A DNA stretch of 64,000 nt, from assembly GCA_031216915.1 (NCBI GenBank), contig CM062289.1:395462674-395526673 (forward strand). Direction: 5' to 3'. How positions within the stretch are numbered: position 1 is the stretch's first letter; every line of letters begins with the position of its first letter. The DNA comes from Pictodentalium vernedei. Taxonomy: Eukaryota > Mollusca > Scaphopoda > Dentaliida > Dentaliidae. Shown here in pieces: positions 52,218 through 62,798 of the stretch. Below the pieces are notes generated by a model. The model was not told the DNA's origin. It ran no database searches and saw nothing but the letters and a program-made list of their open reading frames with translations. Made by a program: the position numbers and the translations under genes.

Positions 52218-53205
52218 TGTTATAGCCCCCATATTATATTGAGATTGATATATCCTTAAGTTCATAATTATGTGAGAAAGATTTTTTTTTATTTCTGCAT
52301 TTTCTGACTGGTCTAACTCTTTTGCACTCAGTGACCTTGTTTACATCTTTGTTACACTGATATATTGTACATATAGCTGTTGATTGTTTAATTGTTTAAA
52401 TAGGTCACTGACCTTGTTTACTTGAACTTTAACAGAATCCCCCAGAAACAAATAGAACATTGCAGAAACTTCCTCTTCTGGGACATTCTATCTGGTTACT
52501 ATATAAAGGTTTGTCAACAGAATTCAAAAAACTCTTTTTAGAAAGCCATTTCAGAAGAACTTATTTTCACAGCAGTTGTTTCCATTGGAGATTATTATTG
52601 TTTCAGAACAGTGCATTTATTATAGAAGCAGTGCTTCTTTGTGATTTTGGAAGATTGATTCCAAAAGAGAATTTTGAAGAGAATTTGTTCGTCTTGGAAA
52701 AGAGAATTTATACTTTCTGTGAAACAGAATAATATTTTGTGAAAAGCCAGGATTCTACTGGATTGTTTGGAAATTACCTGTGGCGCCAATACTTCTTGGA
52801 TTTTTACTCCATTTGAATTTTGCGGAGAATTTTATTATATTTTATTGGAGACTGCTGAAATTTCTAAGTGAAAATTTTATTACAATCTACGGGATACTGT
52901 TTCTGAAGAGACATTGTTGGATTTAATACTACATGTACCAGCTGGTAACTTTCTTCAGAAGATACTTCACCACTGGATTACTGGATTCTGTCAAACTGTA
53001 CTTTGGACTAATTCTATAATTGATAAGTACCATTGTTTTTTTTTATTTTCTGTAACCCAATTAGTGTAAAAGATCTTTGTATCATTTTTTTTTTTATATC
53101 AATTTTTTTTAATTAAATTTTAGAATAGTTAAATTCATAGTTATTGTTGCTGATTCTCAGATTTCTTTCTGTTACCAATATCAATAATATTTCCATACCG
53201 TAACA
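52218..53205 (+). repeat. 5' LTR
   Basis: Ends TGTTA / TAACA. Contains a likely pol II TATA box at about 52499 (ACTATATAAAGG), placing transcript starts some 30 bases downstream (inference). The small frame starting at 52460 lies wholly in the LTR, has an identical twin in the 3' LTR and is probably non-coding. Confidence 0.95.
52499..52508 (+). promoter_or_regulatory. LTR TATA box
   Basis: TATATAAAGG in the 5' LTR; repeated at the matching place in the 3' LTR (about 58634). Confidence 0.6.
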
Positions 53206-53211
53206 GAAATT

Positions 53212-53229
53212 TGGGGGCTCGTTGCCGAG
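53212..53229 (+). promoter_or_regulatory. Primer binding site, tRNA-Pro-like
   Basis: TGGGGGCTCGT, six bases after the LTR end, matches the first 11 bases of the tRNA-Pro-complementary site used by several retroelements. The next seven bases (TGCCGAG) diverge, so the exact tRNA is uncertain. Confidence 0.7.
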
Positions 53230-53367
53230 ATTGAATGTTAGATAACGAGAAAGCTTTATTTGCATATTTCAATTATTATTTTGGCTCACTTTCAAAACAC
53301 TTAAACTTTCTTAGAAACTTTCAGTATTATTATTTATATAATCTGAGAACCAGCAAACCTTTTCATC

Positions 53368-56300
53368 ATGGTATTTATTGTGACAGAATTTATTTCTGAA
53401 TTTGAAAGATCTCCTAGTTTGGCCCTTTTAGAATCTCTTAAGAAGGAGGATTTATTTCAACTTGCTCAGTGTCTAAAATTACCTGCCACCCCTGGTCTGA
53501 ACAAGCATAAACTTAAACAGCTCATTGTTAATCATTATATTGAGGAGGGTCTGTTGCCTCAGTCTGGGTCACCTGTCTCTGAACCACAACCTACTGATGC
53601 CCTTGAACTCAAAAAGTTAGAATTAGAACTAAAGAGATTAGAAATGCAACAAGAAATGAAAAGGCAGGAAAATGAAATGAAATTAAAAGAATTAGAGGCC
53701 CAAAAAGAAGAAAGAGAAAATGAAATTAAATTAAAAGAATTAGAAGCTCAAAAAGAAAGGGAACTAAAATTAAGGGAAATAGAAGCTCAAAAAGAAATGC
53801 ACTTAAAAGAATTAGAAATTCAGGCCCAAAAGGAAATAAGAATAAAAGAATTAGAATCTCAACGTCAAGGCTCAAATGTAATTTCTCCAAGTAGATTTGA
53901 TGCAACTAAACATGTTAGGCTAGTTCCCCCCTTTCAAGAAAGAGAAGTTGATAAATATTTTTTACATTTTGAAAAAGTGGCAACAAGTTTAGAATGGCCA
54001 AGGGATGTCTGGACTTTGCTATTGCAAAGTGTTTTAAAAGGGAAGGCCCAAGAAATCTATTCCGCTCTATCTTCTGAGCAAAGCAATAATTATGACACTG
54101 TTAAAGAGGCAATACTTAAGGCATATGAACTTGTTCCAGAGGCCTATAGGCAGAAATTCAGAAATTACTATAAAAACGAAAATCAAACTCATGTGGAATT
54201 TGCCAGAGAAAAGCAAAATTTATTTGACAGGTGGTGCCACTCAAAAGAAATAGGGAAAGATTTTACAAAATTAAAGGAAATGATGCTGATTGAGGAGTTT
54301 AAAGGAAAGATACATTCAGATATAAAGGCCCACCTGGATGAACAAAAAGTTGACACTTTGAACAGAGCAGCAGTACTAGCAGATGACTATGCCTTAACTC
54401 ATAAAATGAGTCGTAACTCTACAAATTTTTGGCTTCACAAGAATTCTTTCCAAAGTGGACCTAGACCTACTTCAGATAAAACTCATCCTTCTAATCATCA
54501 TTCCAATCCTCCAAACTTTTCACCACCTAAATTTAATCGGAAGCCTAATGAGAATAAGTCATCCAATGCCAGCCCTACACCTTTACGACCCAACAGTTCA
54601 ACTAAAACTTGTAATTATTGTAAGAAAGCAGGTCATTTATTATCTGATTGCTGGCTGTTAAAAAGGAAAAATGAGTCCTCAACTTCACAGAATGCACTAG
54701 CATGTGCTCCATGCCCTGAAAATTATGTTATAAAGCAAGATGCTTTAGAAAATTATAAGCCATTCATTTCTGAAGGCTTTGTTTCCCTTGATGGGGATAA
54801 GCACTGTTCCTTACCAATAAAAATACTGAGAGACACAGGGGCTACTCAGTCATTAATGTTAGAAGGCATTTTGCCATTTTCTGAAGAAAGTGCTACAGGG
54901 GCACAAGTTCTAATATCAGGTATTGAGTCAAACTCTTTAAAGGTCCCACTTCATAAAATAAATTTAAGAAGTAGCTTAGTAAATGGGACTGTGACAGTAG
55001 GAATCAGACCTACTCTACCTGTAAAAGGTATTTCTTTATTATTGGGAAATGACTTAGCTGGTGACAAAGTCACTGTAGAACCTCAAGTGGTGGATAAGCC
55101 GAGCACAGATGAAAGTATTATTAATTTGAAGGAATGTTTTCCTTTTGCCTTTCCAGCATGTGCTGTGACTCGGTCCATGGCAAAGAAAACTGAGGTTGAT
55201 AACAACCTCAATTGTGTTGATTTCAGCAAAGCTGAGGATAAGAACTGTCACAGAGTTACGGATTCTGAAGACATTGATTTGTCTCAGACATTTTTGAGTC
55301 AGTGTGATGACTCGTCCAGACATTGTAAAGAGGCCACTACACCTGAGAGTGATAGGGGGACCTCCTTGAATGTCATTTCCCGGACATCTTTAATTCAGGA
55401 ACAGGAAAGTGATCCTGACCTTGCCGAGCCACGTGAAAAGGCTCTAACACAGGCTGAAGCCCAAAACTCCCCTGTCTGTTATTTCAGAAAATCTGGTGTA
55501 CTTATGAGGAAATGGCGACCACCAGAAGTACCCTCCAATAGTGATTGGGAGGTTATTTATCAAATAGTTGTCCCCACTAAATACCGGAATGAAATAATAA
55601 GCCTGGCTCATGAAAATCCAATGGCTGGACATTTGGGAATTAGGAAAACCTACTCTCGTATTCAACAGTGTTTTTACTGGCCCAAGCTTCGACAGGATGT
55701 TGTTGAATTTTGTAAAACCTGCCACACCTGTCAAATTGTAGGAAAACCCAACCAGAAGATTCCTCCTGCTCCCCTTCAACCAATCCCTGCTTTTGAGGAG
55801 CCATTTAGTAGAATTATTATTGATTGTGTTGGCCCATTGCCTAGAACAAGATCTGGAAATGAATATCTTCTTACCATCATGTGTGCTTCTACACGATTTC
55901 CTGAAGCTATACCTCTAAGAAATATTAAAACTAAGACAATAGTTAAGGCCTTGATAAAATTTTTTACAACTTTCGGTCTACCCAGGTCAGTGCAATCGGA
56001 CCAAGGCTCAAATTTTATGTCAAACCTTTTTCAGCAGGTGATATATGAGCTCAAAATTAAGCAGTACACATCAAGTGCCTACCATCCCGAAAGTCAAGGA
56101 GCTCTAGAACGCTTTCATCAAACACTGAAGACCATGATAAAGGCCTATGGGGAGGATAATGAGAAGGATTGGGATGAAGGAGTACATCTCCTCTTATTTG
56201 CAGTCCGTGAGACTGTACAGGAATCTCTGGGATTCAGCCCTTTTGAATTAGTGTTTGGACACTCAGTGAGGGGTCCACTCATTGCTTTGAAGGAGAAATG

Positions 56301-58167
56301 GCTCGGGGAAGAGCCACCTGAAATTTCTCTTCTGGACTATGTGTCCACTTTTAAGGAAAAACTGCACCAGGCCAGAGAAATGGCAAATAAACATTTACAG
56401 AAAGCCCCGAGTCATATGAAGACCTGGTATGATAAAAAGGCAAAATTTCGCACCTTTAAACCTGGGGACAAGGTGCTAGTATTATTCCCTTTAAAGGGCA
56501 ATGCTTTACAAGCAAGATATTCAGGCCCTTATATTGTTAAGCACAAGATCAGTGATACTGATTATGTTGTTGAGACTCCCGATAGACTCAAAAATACTCA
56601 GCTGTGCCATATAAATATGTTGAAAACATATTATGAGAGAGAACCAAACTCTCTACCAGTCTCAACAGTCACCCACATGGATGAGCTGGAAAATCCTGTG
56701 AAGGATGTTCATGAAGGCGGTGAAAATGTACCTCTAAAGTTACAGAACTCAGATGTCCTGAGAGATCTACAAAATAAAATAGATTATTTACTGCCTGACC
56801 AAAGAAACGATTTAGTTGATTTAATTTTCAAATATCAACACTTATTTCCCGATGTGCCTAGTAGGACATCTGTTATATTTCATGATGTTGATGTAGGAGA
56901 GGCAAATCCCATCAAACAGCATCCATATAGATTGAACCCTTTCAAAGCTGAGATCATGCGAAAGGAAATACAGTATATGCTGGACAATGATATCATAGAA
57001 CCTAGCCATAGCAACTGGAGTTCACCCTGTATACTTGTCCCAAAACCTGATGGCAGTTACCGATTTTGTACGGATTACCGAAAGGTGAACAGCCTCACCA
57101 AAGCAGACAATTATCCAATTCCAAGAATTGATGACTGCATTGACAAACTTGGCCATGCTAAATTTGTGACAAAATTTGACTTGTTAAAGGGTTATTGGCA
57201 AGTCCCTTTAACAGAAAAAGCAAAAGAAATATCTGCTTTTGTTACCCCATTTGGGTTGTATCAATATAAAGTAACCCCTTTTGGCATGAAAAACTCTCCG
57301 GCAACGTTCCAGCGCATGGTTAACCACTTAATTGCAGACCTAGATCACAGTGAAGCTTATATTGATGATGTTATTATACACACAGATACAAATTGGGCTG
57401 ATCATCTAAAGCATATACAAGAATTTTTTGACAAAGTGACCGAAGCCAACCTAACTATTAACTTGGTAAAATCAGAATTTGGCAAAGCAACTGTAAATTA
57501 TTTAGGTCATGTTGTGGGGCAGGGGCAGGTGAGGCCGATTGCGGCTAAAGTTGATGCCATTGTAAATTTTCCAGTACCAAACTCTAAAAAAGAGCTCATG
57601 AGATTCTTAGGCATGGCTGGATATTATAGAAAATTTTGTTTAAATTTCTCAGATGTTGTCTCCCCTTTGACCAGTTTATTGAGCGAAAGGGTTAAGTTTG
57701 TTTGGACTGAGGAATGTCAGAAATCCTTTAACAGAATAAAAACTTTATTAAATAATTCCCCTGTCCTGGCCAGTCCCAATTATGAAAAGCCCTTCAAATT
57801 ATTCATAGATGCAAGTGACAATGGAGCAGGTGGGTATATTGCCCAGGAAGATTCCCAAGGTATTGATCACCCTGTATGTTATTTTTCCAGAAAATTTCTC
57901 AAACATCAAAAGAATTACTCTACAGTAGAAAAAGAAACTTTGGCTCTAATTTTGGCATTAACCCATTTTGATGTGTATCTAGGAACCGCCCAATGTCCAA
58001 TTACAGTTTACACCGATCATAACCCCTTAACATTTATCAATAAAATGAAAAACAAGAATCAAAGATTATTGCGGTGGAGCTTAGCCCTTCAAGAATATAA
58101 TTTAGAGATTAGGCATATTTCGGGAAGAGATAATGTTGTAGCTGATGCTCTTTCCAGAATATCCTAA
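53368..58167 (+). CDS. gag-pol polyprotein, Gmr1-like
   Basis: 1599 residues, first ATG after the leader. Domains: SAP-like helix pair (about 18-60); charged coiled coil of KELEAQKE repeats (75-170); capsid region (178-250) continuing into a SCAN-like segment (252-346); zinc knuckle C415, C418, H423, C428; aspartic protease DTGA at 489-492; integrase zinc finger H748/H755, C785, C788; core D819, D878, E914 (D,D35E); GPY/F at 1053-1087. RT follows with FDLLKGYWQ (Asp1271) and YIDD 1331-1334; then RNase H with D1481, E1523, D1550 and a final Asp1593 in VADALSR. It makes the element's particle, cuts the polyprotein, copies RNA to DNA and integrates it. No frameshift or stop separates gag from pol, so gag:pol ratio control is not evident. 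All catalytic residues are present, so it could be active. Confidence 0.96.
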   Translation: MVFIVTEFISEFERSPSLALLESLKKEDLFQLAQCLKLPATPGLNKHKLKQLIVNHYIEEGLLPQSGSPVSEPQPTDALELKKLELELKRLEMQQEMKRQENEMKLKELEAQKEERENEIKLKELEAQKERELKLREIEAQKEMHLKELEIQAQKEIRIKELESQRQGSNVISPSRFDATKHVRLVPPFQEREVDKYFLHFEKVATSLEWPRDVWTLLLQSVLKGKAQEIYSALSSEQSNNYDTVKEAILKAYELVPEAYRQKFRNYYKNENQTHVEFAREKQNLFDRWCHSKEIGKDFTKLKEMMLIEEFKGKIHSDIKAHLDEQKVDTLNRAAVLADDYALTHKMSRNSTNFWLHKNSFQSGPRPTSDKTHPSNHHSNPPNFSPPKFNRKPNENKSSNASPTPLRPNSSTKTCNYCKKAGHLLSDCWLLKRKNESSTSQNALACAPCPENYVIKQDALENYKPFISEGFVSLDGDKHCSLPIKILRDTGATQSLMLEGILPFSEESATGAQVLISGIESNSLKVPLHKINLRSSLVNGTVTVGIRPTLPVKGISLLLGNDLAGDKVTVEPQVVDKPSTDESIINLKECFPFAFPACAVTRSMAKKTEVDNNLNCVDFSKAEDKNCHRVTDSEDIDLSQTFLSQCDDSSRHCKEATTPESDRGTSLNVISRTSLIQEQESDPDLAEPREKALTQAEAQNSPVCYFRKSGVLMRKWRPPEVPSNSDWEVIYQIVVPTKYRNEIISLAHENPMAGHLGIRKTYSRIQQCFYWPKLRQDVVEFCKTCHTCQIVGKPNQKIPPAPLQPIPAFEEPFSRIIIDCVGPLPRTRSGNEYLLTIMCASTRFPEAIPLRNIKTKTIVKALIKFFTTFGLPRSVQSDQGSNFMSNLFQQVIYELKIKQYTSSAYHPESQGALERFHQTLKTMIKAYGEDNEKDWDEGVHLLLFAVRETVQESLGFSPFELVFGHSVRGPLIALKEKWLGEEPPEISLLDYVSTFKEKLHQAREMANKHLQKAPSHMKTWYDKKAKFRTFKPGDKVLVLFPLKGNALQARYSGPYIVKHKISDTDYVVETPDRLKNTQLCHINMLKTYYEREPNSLPVSTVTHMDELENPVKDVHEGGENVPLKLQNSDVLRDLQNKIDYLLPDQRNDLVDLIFKYQHLFPDVPSRTSVIFHDVDVGEANPIKQHPYRLNPFKAEIMRKEIQYMLDNDIIEPSHSNWSSPCILVPKPDGSYRFCTDYRKVNSLTKADNYPIPRIDDCIDKLGHAKFVTKFDLLKGYWQVPLTEKAKEISAFVTPFGLYQYKVTPFGMKNSPATFQRMVNHLIADLDHSEAYIDDVIIHTDTNWADHLKHIQEFFDKVTEANLTINLVKSEFGKATVNYLGHVVGQGQVRPIAAKVDAIVNFPVPNSKKELMRFLGMAGYYRKFCLNFSDVVSPLTSLLSERVKFVWTEECQKSFNRIKTLLNNSPVLASPNYEKPFKLFIDASDNGAGGYIAQEDSQGIDHPVCYFSRKFLKHQKNYSTVEKETLALILALTHFDVYLGTAQCPITVYTDHNPLTFINKMKNKNQRLLRWSLALQEYNLEIRHISGRDNVVADALSRIS

Positions 58168-58215
58168 TTTAAAATGATATGATCGGTCCCTATTCACTTC
58201 AAGTGTATATATGTT

Positions 58216-58252
<37 letters not shown>

Positions 58253-58352
58253 TGAAGATTATGGTGTGTGTGTGTTGTAAACCAGTCAGAGTCTGCTAAA
58301 ATTATGTAAAAAGTTTTCAGTACCTTCAAACTTTTTCTTTTAAGACGGGGTG
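58168..58352 (+). other. 3' leader with poly(A) run and polypurine tract
   Basis: A run of about 30 A at 58219-58248, then unique sequence, then the candidate polypurine tract AAGACGGGG (58342-58350), two bases before the 3' LTR. This tract would prime plus-strand DNA. Confidence 0.7.
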
Positions 58353-59338
58353 TGTTATAGCCCCCATATTATATTGAGATTGATATATCCTTAAGTTCAT
58401 AATTATGTGAGAAAGATTTTTTTTTATTTCTGCATTTTCTGACTGGTCTAACTCTTTTGCACTCAGTGACCTTGTTTACATCTTTGTTACACTGATATAT
58501 TGTACATATAGCTGTTGATTGTTTAATTGTTTAAATAGGTCACTGACCTTGTTTACTTGAACTTTAACAGAATCCCCCAGAAACAAATAGAACATTGCAG
58601 AAACTTCCTCTTCTGGGACATTCTATCTGGTTACTATATAAAGGTTTGTCAACAGAATTCAAAAAACTCTTTTTAGAAAGCCATTTCAGAAGAACTTATT
58701 TTCACAGCAGTTGTTTCCATTGGAGATTATTATTGTTTCAGAACAGTGCATTTATTATAGAAGCAGTGCTTCTTTGTGATTTTGGAAGATTGATTCCAAA
58801 AGAGAATTTTGAAGAGAATTTGTTCGTCTTGGAAAAGAGAATTTATACTTTCTGTGAAACAGAATAATATTTTGTGAAAAGCCAGGATTCTACTGGATTG
58901 TTTGGAAATTACCTGTGGCGCCAATACTTCTTGGATTTTTACTCCATTTGAATTTTGTGGAGAATTTTATTATATTTTATTGGAGACTGCTGAAATTTCT
59001 AAGTGAAAATTTTATTACAATCTACGGGATACTGTTTCTGAAGAGACATTGTTGGATTTAATACTACATGTACCAGCTGGTAACTTTCTTCAGAAGATAC
59101 TTCACCACTGGATTACTGGATTCTGTCAAACTGTACTTTGACTAATTCTATAATTGATAAGTACCATTGTTTTTTTTTATTTTCTGTAACCCAATTAGTG
59201 TAAAAGATCTTTGTATCATTTTTTTTTTATATCAATTTTTTTTAATTAAATTTTAGAATAGTTAAATTCATAGTTATTGTTGCTGATTCTCAGATTTCTT
59301 TCTGTTACCAATATCAATAATATTGCCATACCGTAACA
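58353..59338 (+). repeat. 3' LTR
   Basis: Twin of 52218-53205. Differences noted: GCGGAG/GTGGAG near 58958, one G lost in CTTTGGACT near 59139, one T fewer in the run near 59220, and ATTTCC/ATTGCC near 59325. Confidence 0.95.
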
Positions 59339-59798
59339 GAGCCCACTTAATTGGATATGTCTTAATTGTATATACCTGTTAATCGAATATAATTTTCAAA
59401 CACAAAACCATTTACCATACCTTCAGTACAAATTTGATCTGTTAATTGCATATGGGTCATAGAGTAAACTCCTGTTAATTGTCTATAAATTTTTGTAATA
59501 TGTCGAAAAAATTACTGTGACACGCTCCAAATTCCCCTTATTTATCAACCTTTTTGGCCTCACTACATCCAATACAGGCATTTATTCTATTATATCTTGT
59601 TTGACAGAGCTCTATCTGTCAAACAAGATATAATAGAATAAATGCTCAGTTTACCTCCAGAACACAGGAAACTGACCAAATCCCTGTTAATTGTATACTC
59701 CTGTTAATTGAATAATTTTCACTGGCAAAATGGATATTTAATTACGAGGAATCTACTGTACTAGTATGCCAAATAAATTGCTATTTCAGGGGACTTTG

Positions 59799-60156
59799 GG
59801 GCGCGGTGGCTCAGTTGGTAGAGGTGCAGGCTGCAAGCCGAGAGGTCCTCGGTTTGAATCCCACCTGCGGCAACCACGTTGTGTCCTTGGGCAAGACACT
59901 TCACCCCAATTGCCTACATGGGGACACGATGACGCTGTGTACTGAGGCGTACTGCATGTCTTCAACCAATCTAACCCTGCCTGTGCTGCGGTGCAGAGTT
60001 CAGAGTTATGATGTTGGAGAGCTGACAGCTGCTCATCGTTGCTCGGTGGTTCTCTCCGGGTACTCCGGCTTCCTCCACCCGTAAAACTGTCACGGTCACG
60101 ATTAGCCATTGTGCATAAGTATGTGACCTTAAACACCAATAACTAAATATAAATAA
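59799..60156 (+). mobile_element. Full-length tRNA-derived SINE with 14-bp TSD
   Basis: Flanks TTCAGGGGACTTTG / TTCAGAGGACTTTG (59785-59798 and 60157-60170). Head GTGGCTCAGTTGGTAGAGG and GGTTTGAATCCC; body and tail as in the copy at 16212. Confidence 0.93.
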
Positions 60157-60170
60157 TTCAGAGGACTTTG

Positions 60171-60608
60171 TTTGTATCTAAGCCAGGTGGTTTTAAGAAC
60201 ACTGATTTGTGAAGTCACATGATTAGTAACTTGGCATTATACTATGTGCAGGGTAAGCGGCTATCCACCATCAGAATATCGAAAGCATTTGGTTCATCAT
60301 TCATCAGGACTGCTCTCCACATCTGCAGTCGATTGTACCTTGAATTGAATCATTACTCTTATACTCGAGTGTCTGATGGAATGGACATATTGTTAACAAC
60401 TTACCACTAAAATCTAATCCAAATACAACCCATCATGACCATGTTTGTCACCCATGAACAGGCATCAGAAAAGTGCACAAATGGAAAGAAATATTCAACT
60501 GCAGAGGTATTGCTATGTAAATCTTGACAGCAGAAAGTGAGGTGCTGACAAGTCGACTTTGACTCAACTAATTGACTCCAGAATCCCAGAGTTGTTTCAA
60601 CACTACTA
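60171..60608. other. No gene seen
   Basis: Unassigned. Confidence 0.4.
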
Positions 60609-60817
60609 CTAACCCTTTACCCAACGTAACGGCCCAAACTGGCCAGTGCTATTCACAAAAATTGCCATTTAATTTTCATTATTTTTTCATTTTGGCCTCA
60701 AAAACATAGCTGGTTGAGCTCGTTCCAATGCAGAGTCACAAGCTATGTTTTTGATGTAAAAAGTTATTTAATAATTTTGTTTGCAAGTGTTGTCTGCTTT
60801 TCATGTTAGGTAAAGGG

Positions 60818-61352
60818 TAGGGCTGTCACGATTTTTCATTTTAGAAATCGATTAATCGTCGCAAATAATCGATTAATCGTACCTGGATAACCCCCACCCC
60901 CTCTCCCTCTCTTTGAAGTCAATAAAAATGAAGTTAAGTCAGCTGAGCTACATCAAGTAAACAACGAAGACGATCAACTTTTAGGGACATTCAAAGCTTT
61001 GATGTTCTGAACTTTTGAACCGTCAGTGTAATAATCAAGACCGGTCGGCAGTTGCGAACTTCGCAACTGCCGACCGGTCTTGATTATTACACTGACGGTT
61101 CAAAAGTTCAGAACATCAAAGCTTTGATGAATGTACCTGGAAGACTATTGCTTCCAACAACGTCTTGGGGTTTAACATCGATGTTCTTAACTCTTTAACT
61201 TTAGAAATAATAGTTTTTTCATCAAATTTTCTTTTAATTATTAAACATCTAAAACGGGATACAATTTACCGATTATTCGACAACGAAAAATACTAATCGA
61301 TTTCGCCGTGACCGATCAACAATCGATTAATCAATTAATTGTGACAGCCCTA
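60818..61352. mobile_element. hAT-type element, TAGGGCTGTCACGATT termini (two-armed copy)
   Basis: TAGGGCTGTCACGATT / AATTGTGACAGCCCTA. Flanks GTAAAGGG on both sides (60810-60817 and 61353-61360), which is MITE terminal sequence. Central perfect palindrome 60992-61126 with arms of about 67 bp around GCGAACTTCGC. Confidence 0.95.
60992..61126. repeat. Perfect 135-bp palindrome
   Basis: CAAAGCTTTGATGTTCTGAA at the left end returns inverted at the right end with no mismatch found by eye and a one-base centre. A transcript would fold into a very long hairpin. Confidence 0.92.
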
Positions 61353-61582
61353 GTAAAGGGTTAACAGGGCATTTACCCCATGGGTGGAGGTCCAAAAAAA
61401 AATTAATGCTAATTAGAACACTTTGAGTCAGAATGTTTTCCACTGGTCCAAACCATGGTGGGTCAAGTTCGTCATGCAAATTAGTGCACATGCACTTTTA
61501 TTGAGCACATGCACCTTTATTGAGCTTCCACGTCAAGTTGTTCGGTTTTAAAAGAAGCATTCAGTGAGTCGACTGGGTTATG

Positions 61583-61824
61583 TTAACCCTTTACCCAACA
61601 TAACGGCCAAAACCGTCCACCGCTATTCACAAAAATTGTCAATTAATTTTCGTTATTTTTTCATTTTTTGTCTCAAAAACATAGGTTATGACCCCCCATT
61701 GGAACGAGCTTGTTCCAATGAGGGGTCATAACCTATGTTTTTTAGACAAAAAATGAAAAAAATTAGTTATTCAAGAATTTTTTTTGCAAGTGTCGTCTGC
61801 TTTTCATGTTAGGTAAAAGGTTAA
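61583..61824 (+). mobile_element. TTAA MITE, family B (copy 9)
   Basis: TTAA flanks; shortened core GGAACGAGCTTGTTCC with long intact stems. Confidence 0.92.
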
Positions 61825-62286
61825 AAAGCATACGCAATGGTCAATTTTTGTATTAGTAGATACTAACTATAGATTATAATTCTTTGAAGATATTGCTAAT
61901 GATTTCCGATTACATCAGCCAACTTTCAATGTACTTGCACCTGCCAAACTACAGTGATGTCACTATTATTAATTTAGAAAAGAAGGTTGATCATCGCATC
62001 GCTATTAGTTGAAAATGAGATAAAAAGTGAATATGCCAACATTTTCATTAAATTTAACTAAAAATGCAGGACATCACCATTATTCAGTCATCACTATTAT
62101 GTGACATGGGTACTCTTCTGTTCTCTTTGGGAAAGGGTCCGGAGCCCATACCATTGGGAAAATTTGTGTCATGGCCTCATGGGGGTTCCAATGGAAAATT
62201 TGTTTTGGAGGGAAAAAAACATGCAAAGACTAAGAAATGTTACATTTGAACTGAGCAGAAAACATTAATACCAATACCTAAGCAAC
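61825..62286. other. No gene seen
   Basis: Unassigned. Confidence 0.4.
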
Positions 62287-62720
62287 TACAGTAGAATCCT
62301 CTTAATTCAATATCCATTTTGCCAGTGAAAATTATTCAATTAGCAGGACTATACAATTAACAGGGATTTGGTCAGTTTCTTGTGTTCTGGGGGTAAACTG
62401 AGCATTTATTCTATTATATCTTGTTTGACAGAGCTCACAGAGCTCTGTCAAACAAGATATAATAGAATACATGCCTGTATTGGATGTAGTGGGGCCAAAA
62501 AGGTTGATAAATAAGGGGAATTTGGAGCGTGTCACAGTAATTTTTTTGACATATTACAAAAATTTATATACAATTAACAGGAGTTTACTCTACAACCCAT
62601 ACGCAATTAACAGATCAAATTTGTACTGAAGGTATGGTAAATGGTTTTGTGTTTGAAAATTATATTCAATTAACAGGGATATAGAATTAAAAGATATCCA
62701 ATTAAGTGGGTTCCACTGTA
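62287..62720. mobile_element. pogo-like TA MITE (copy 4), intact
   Basis: TACAGTAGAATCCTCTTAATT ... GTGGGTTCCACTGTA (partial). Core TTTGACAGAGCTCACAGAGC and its inverse. The target TA is present at both ends. Confidence 0.92.
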
Positions 62721-62798
62721 TATGTATACCACAAGTAAGTTTTATTACAAACATGTCCATACAGTCTCTGTAGTCTCTATTAAACTGTTCTTATACTA

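Larger units (their letters stand above)
52218..59338 (+). mobile_element. Intact Gmr1-like Gypsy LTR retrotransposon
   Basis: Two LTRs (988 and 986 bp) begin TGTTATAG and end CGTAACA. The target duplication GAGCC is at 52213-52217 and 59339-59343. By eye the LTRs differ by two substitutions and two one-base indels, so the insertion is recent. It has one uninterrupted gag-pol frame and no env. The domain order gag-PR-INT-RT-RNaseH is that of Ty1/copia, while the protein sequences are Gypsy-like. This is the signature of the Gmr1 group described by Goodwin and Poulter in deuterostomes. Confidence 0.95.
52206..59760. mobile_element. pogo-like TA MITE (copy 3), split by the Gmr1-like element
   Basis: TACAGTGGAGCC (52206-52217) joins across the LTR element to CACTTAATTGGATATG (from 59344) and ends TCTACTGTA at 59760. 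The same word order occurs in copies 10044 and 62287. The internal hairpin is TCTTGTTTGACAGAGCTCTA-like with one arm shortened. Confidence 0.9.
60609..61364 (+). mobile_element. MITE family B (copy 8), split by a hAT-type element
   Basis: CTAACCCTTTACCCAACGTAA ... TTAGGTAAAGGG (partial) is cut near its right end; GTAAAGGGTTAA follows the hAT-type element. The hairpin core is shortened to GGTTGAGCTCGTTCC. Confidence 0.88.

Noticed and set aside
52460..52732. 90-codon frame in the LTR, duplicated at 58595
   Set aside because: It lies wholly within the LTRs, has no recognised domain and its identity in both copies follows from LTR identity.
56640..56760. Possible env or extra gene between integrase and RT
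   Set aside because: The stretch is a short linker within one frame; no signal peptide or transmembrane segment is seen, and nothing open follows RNase H.
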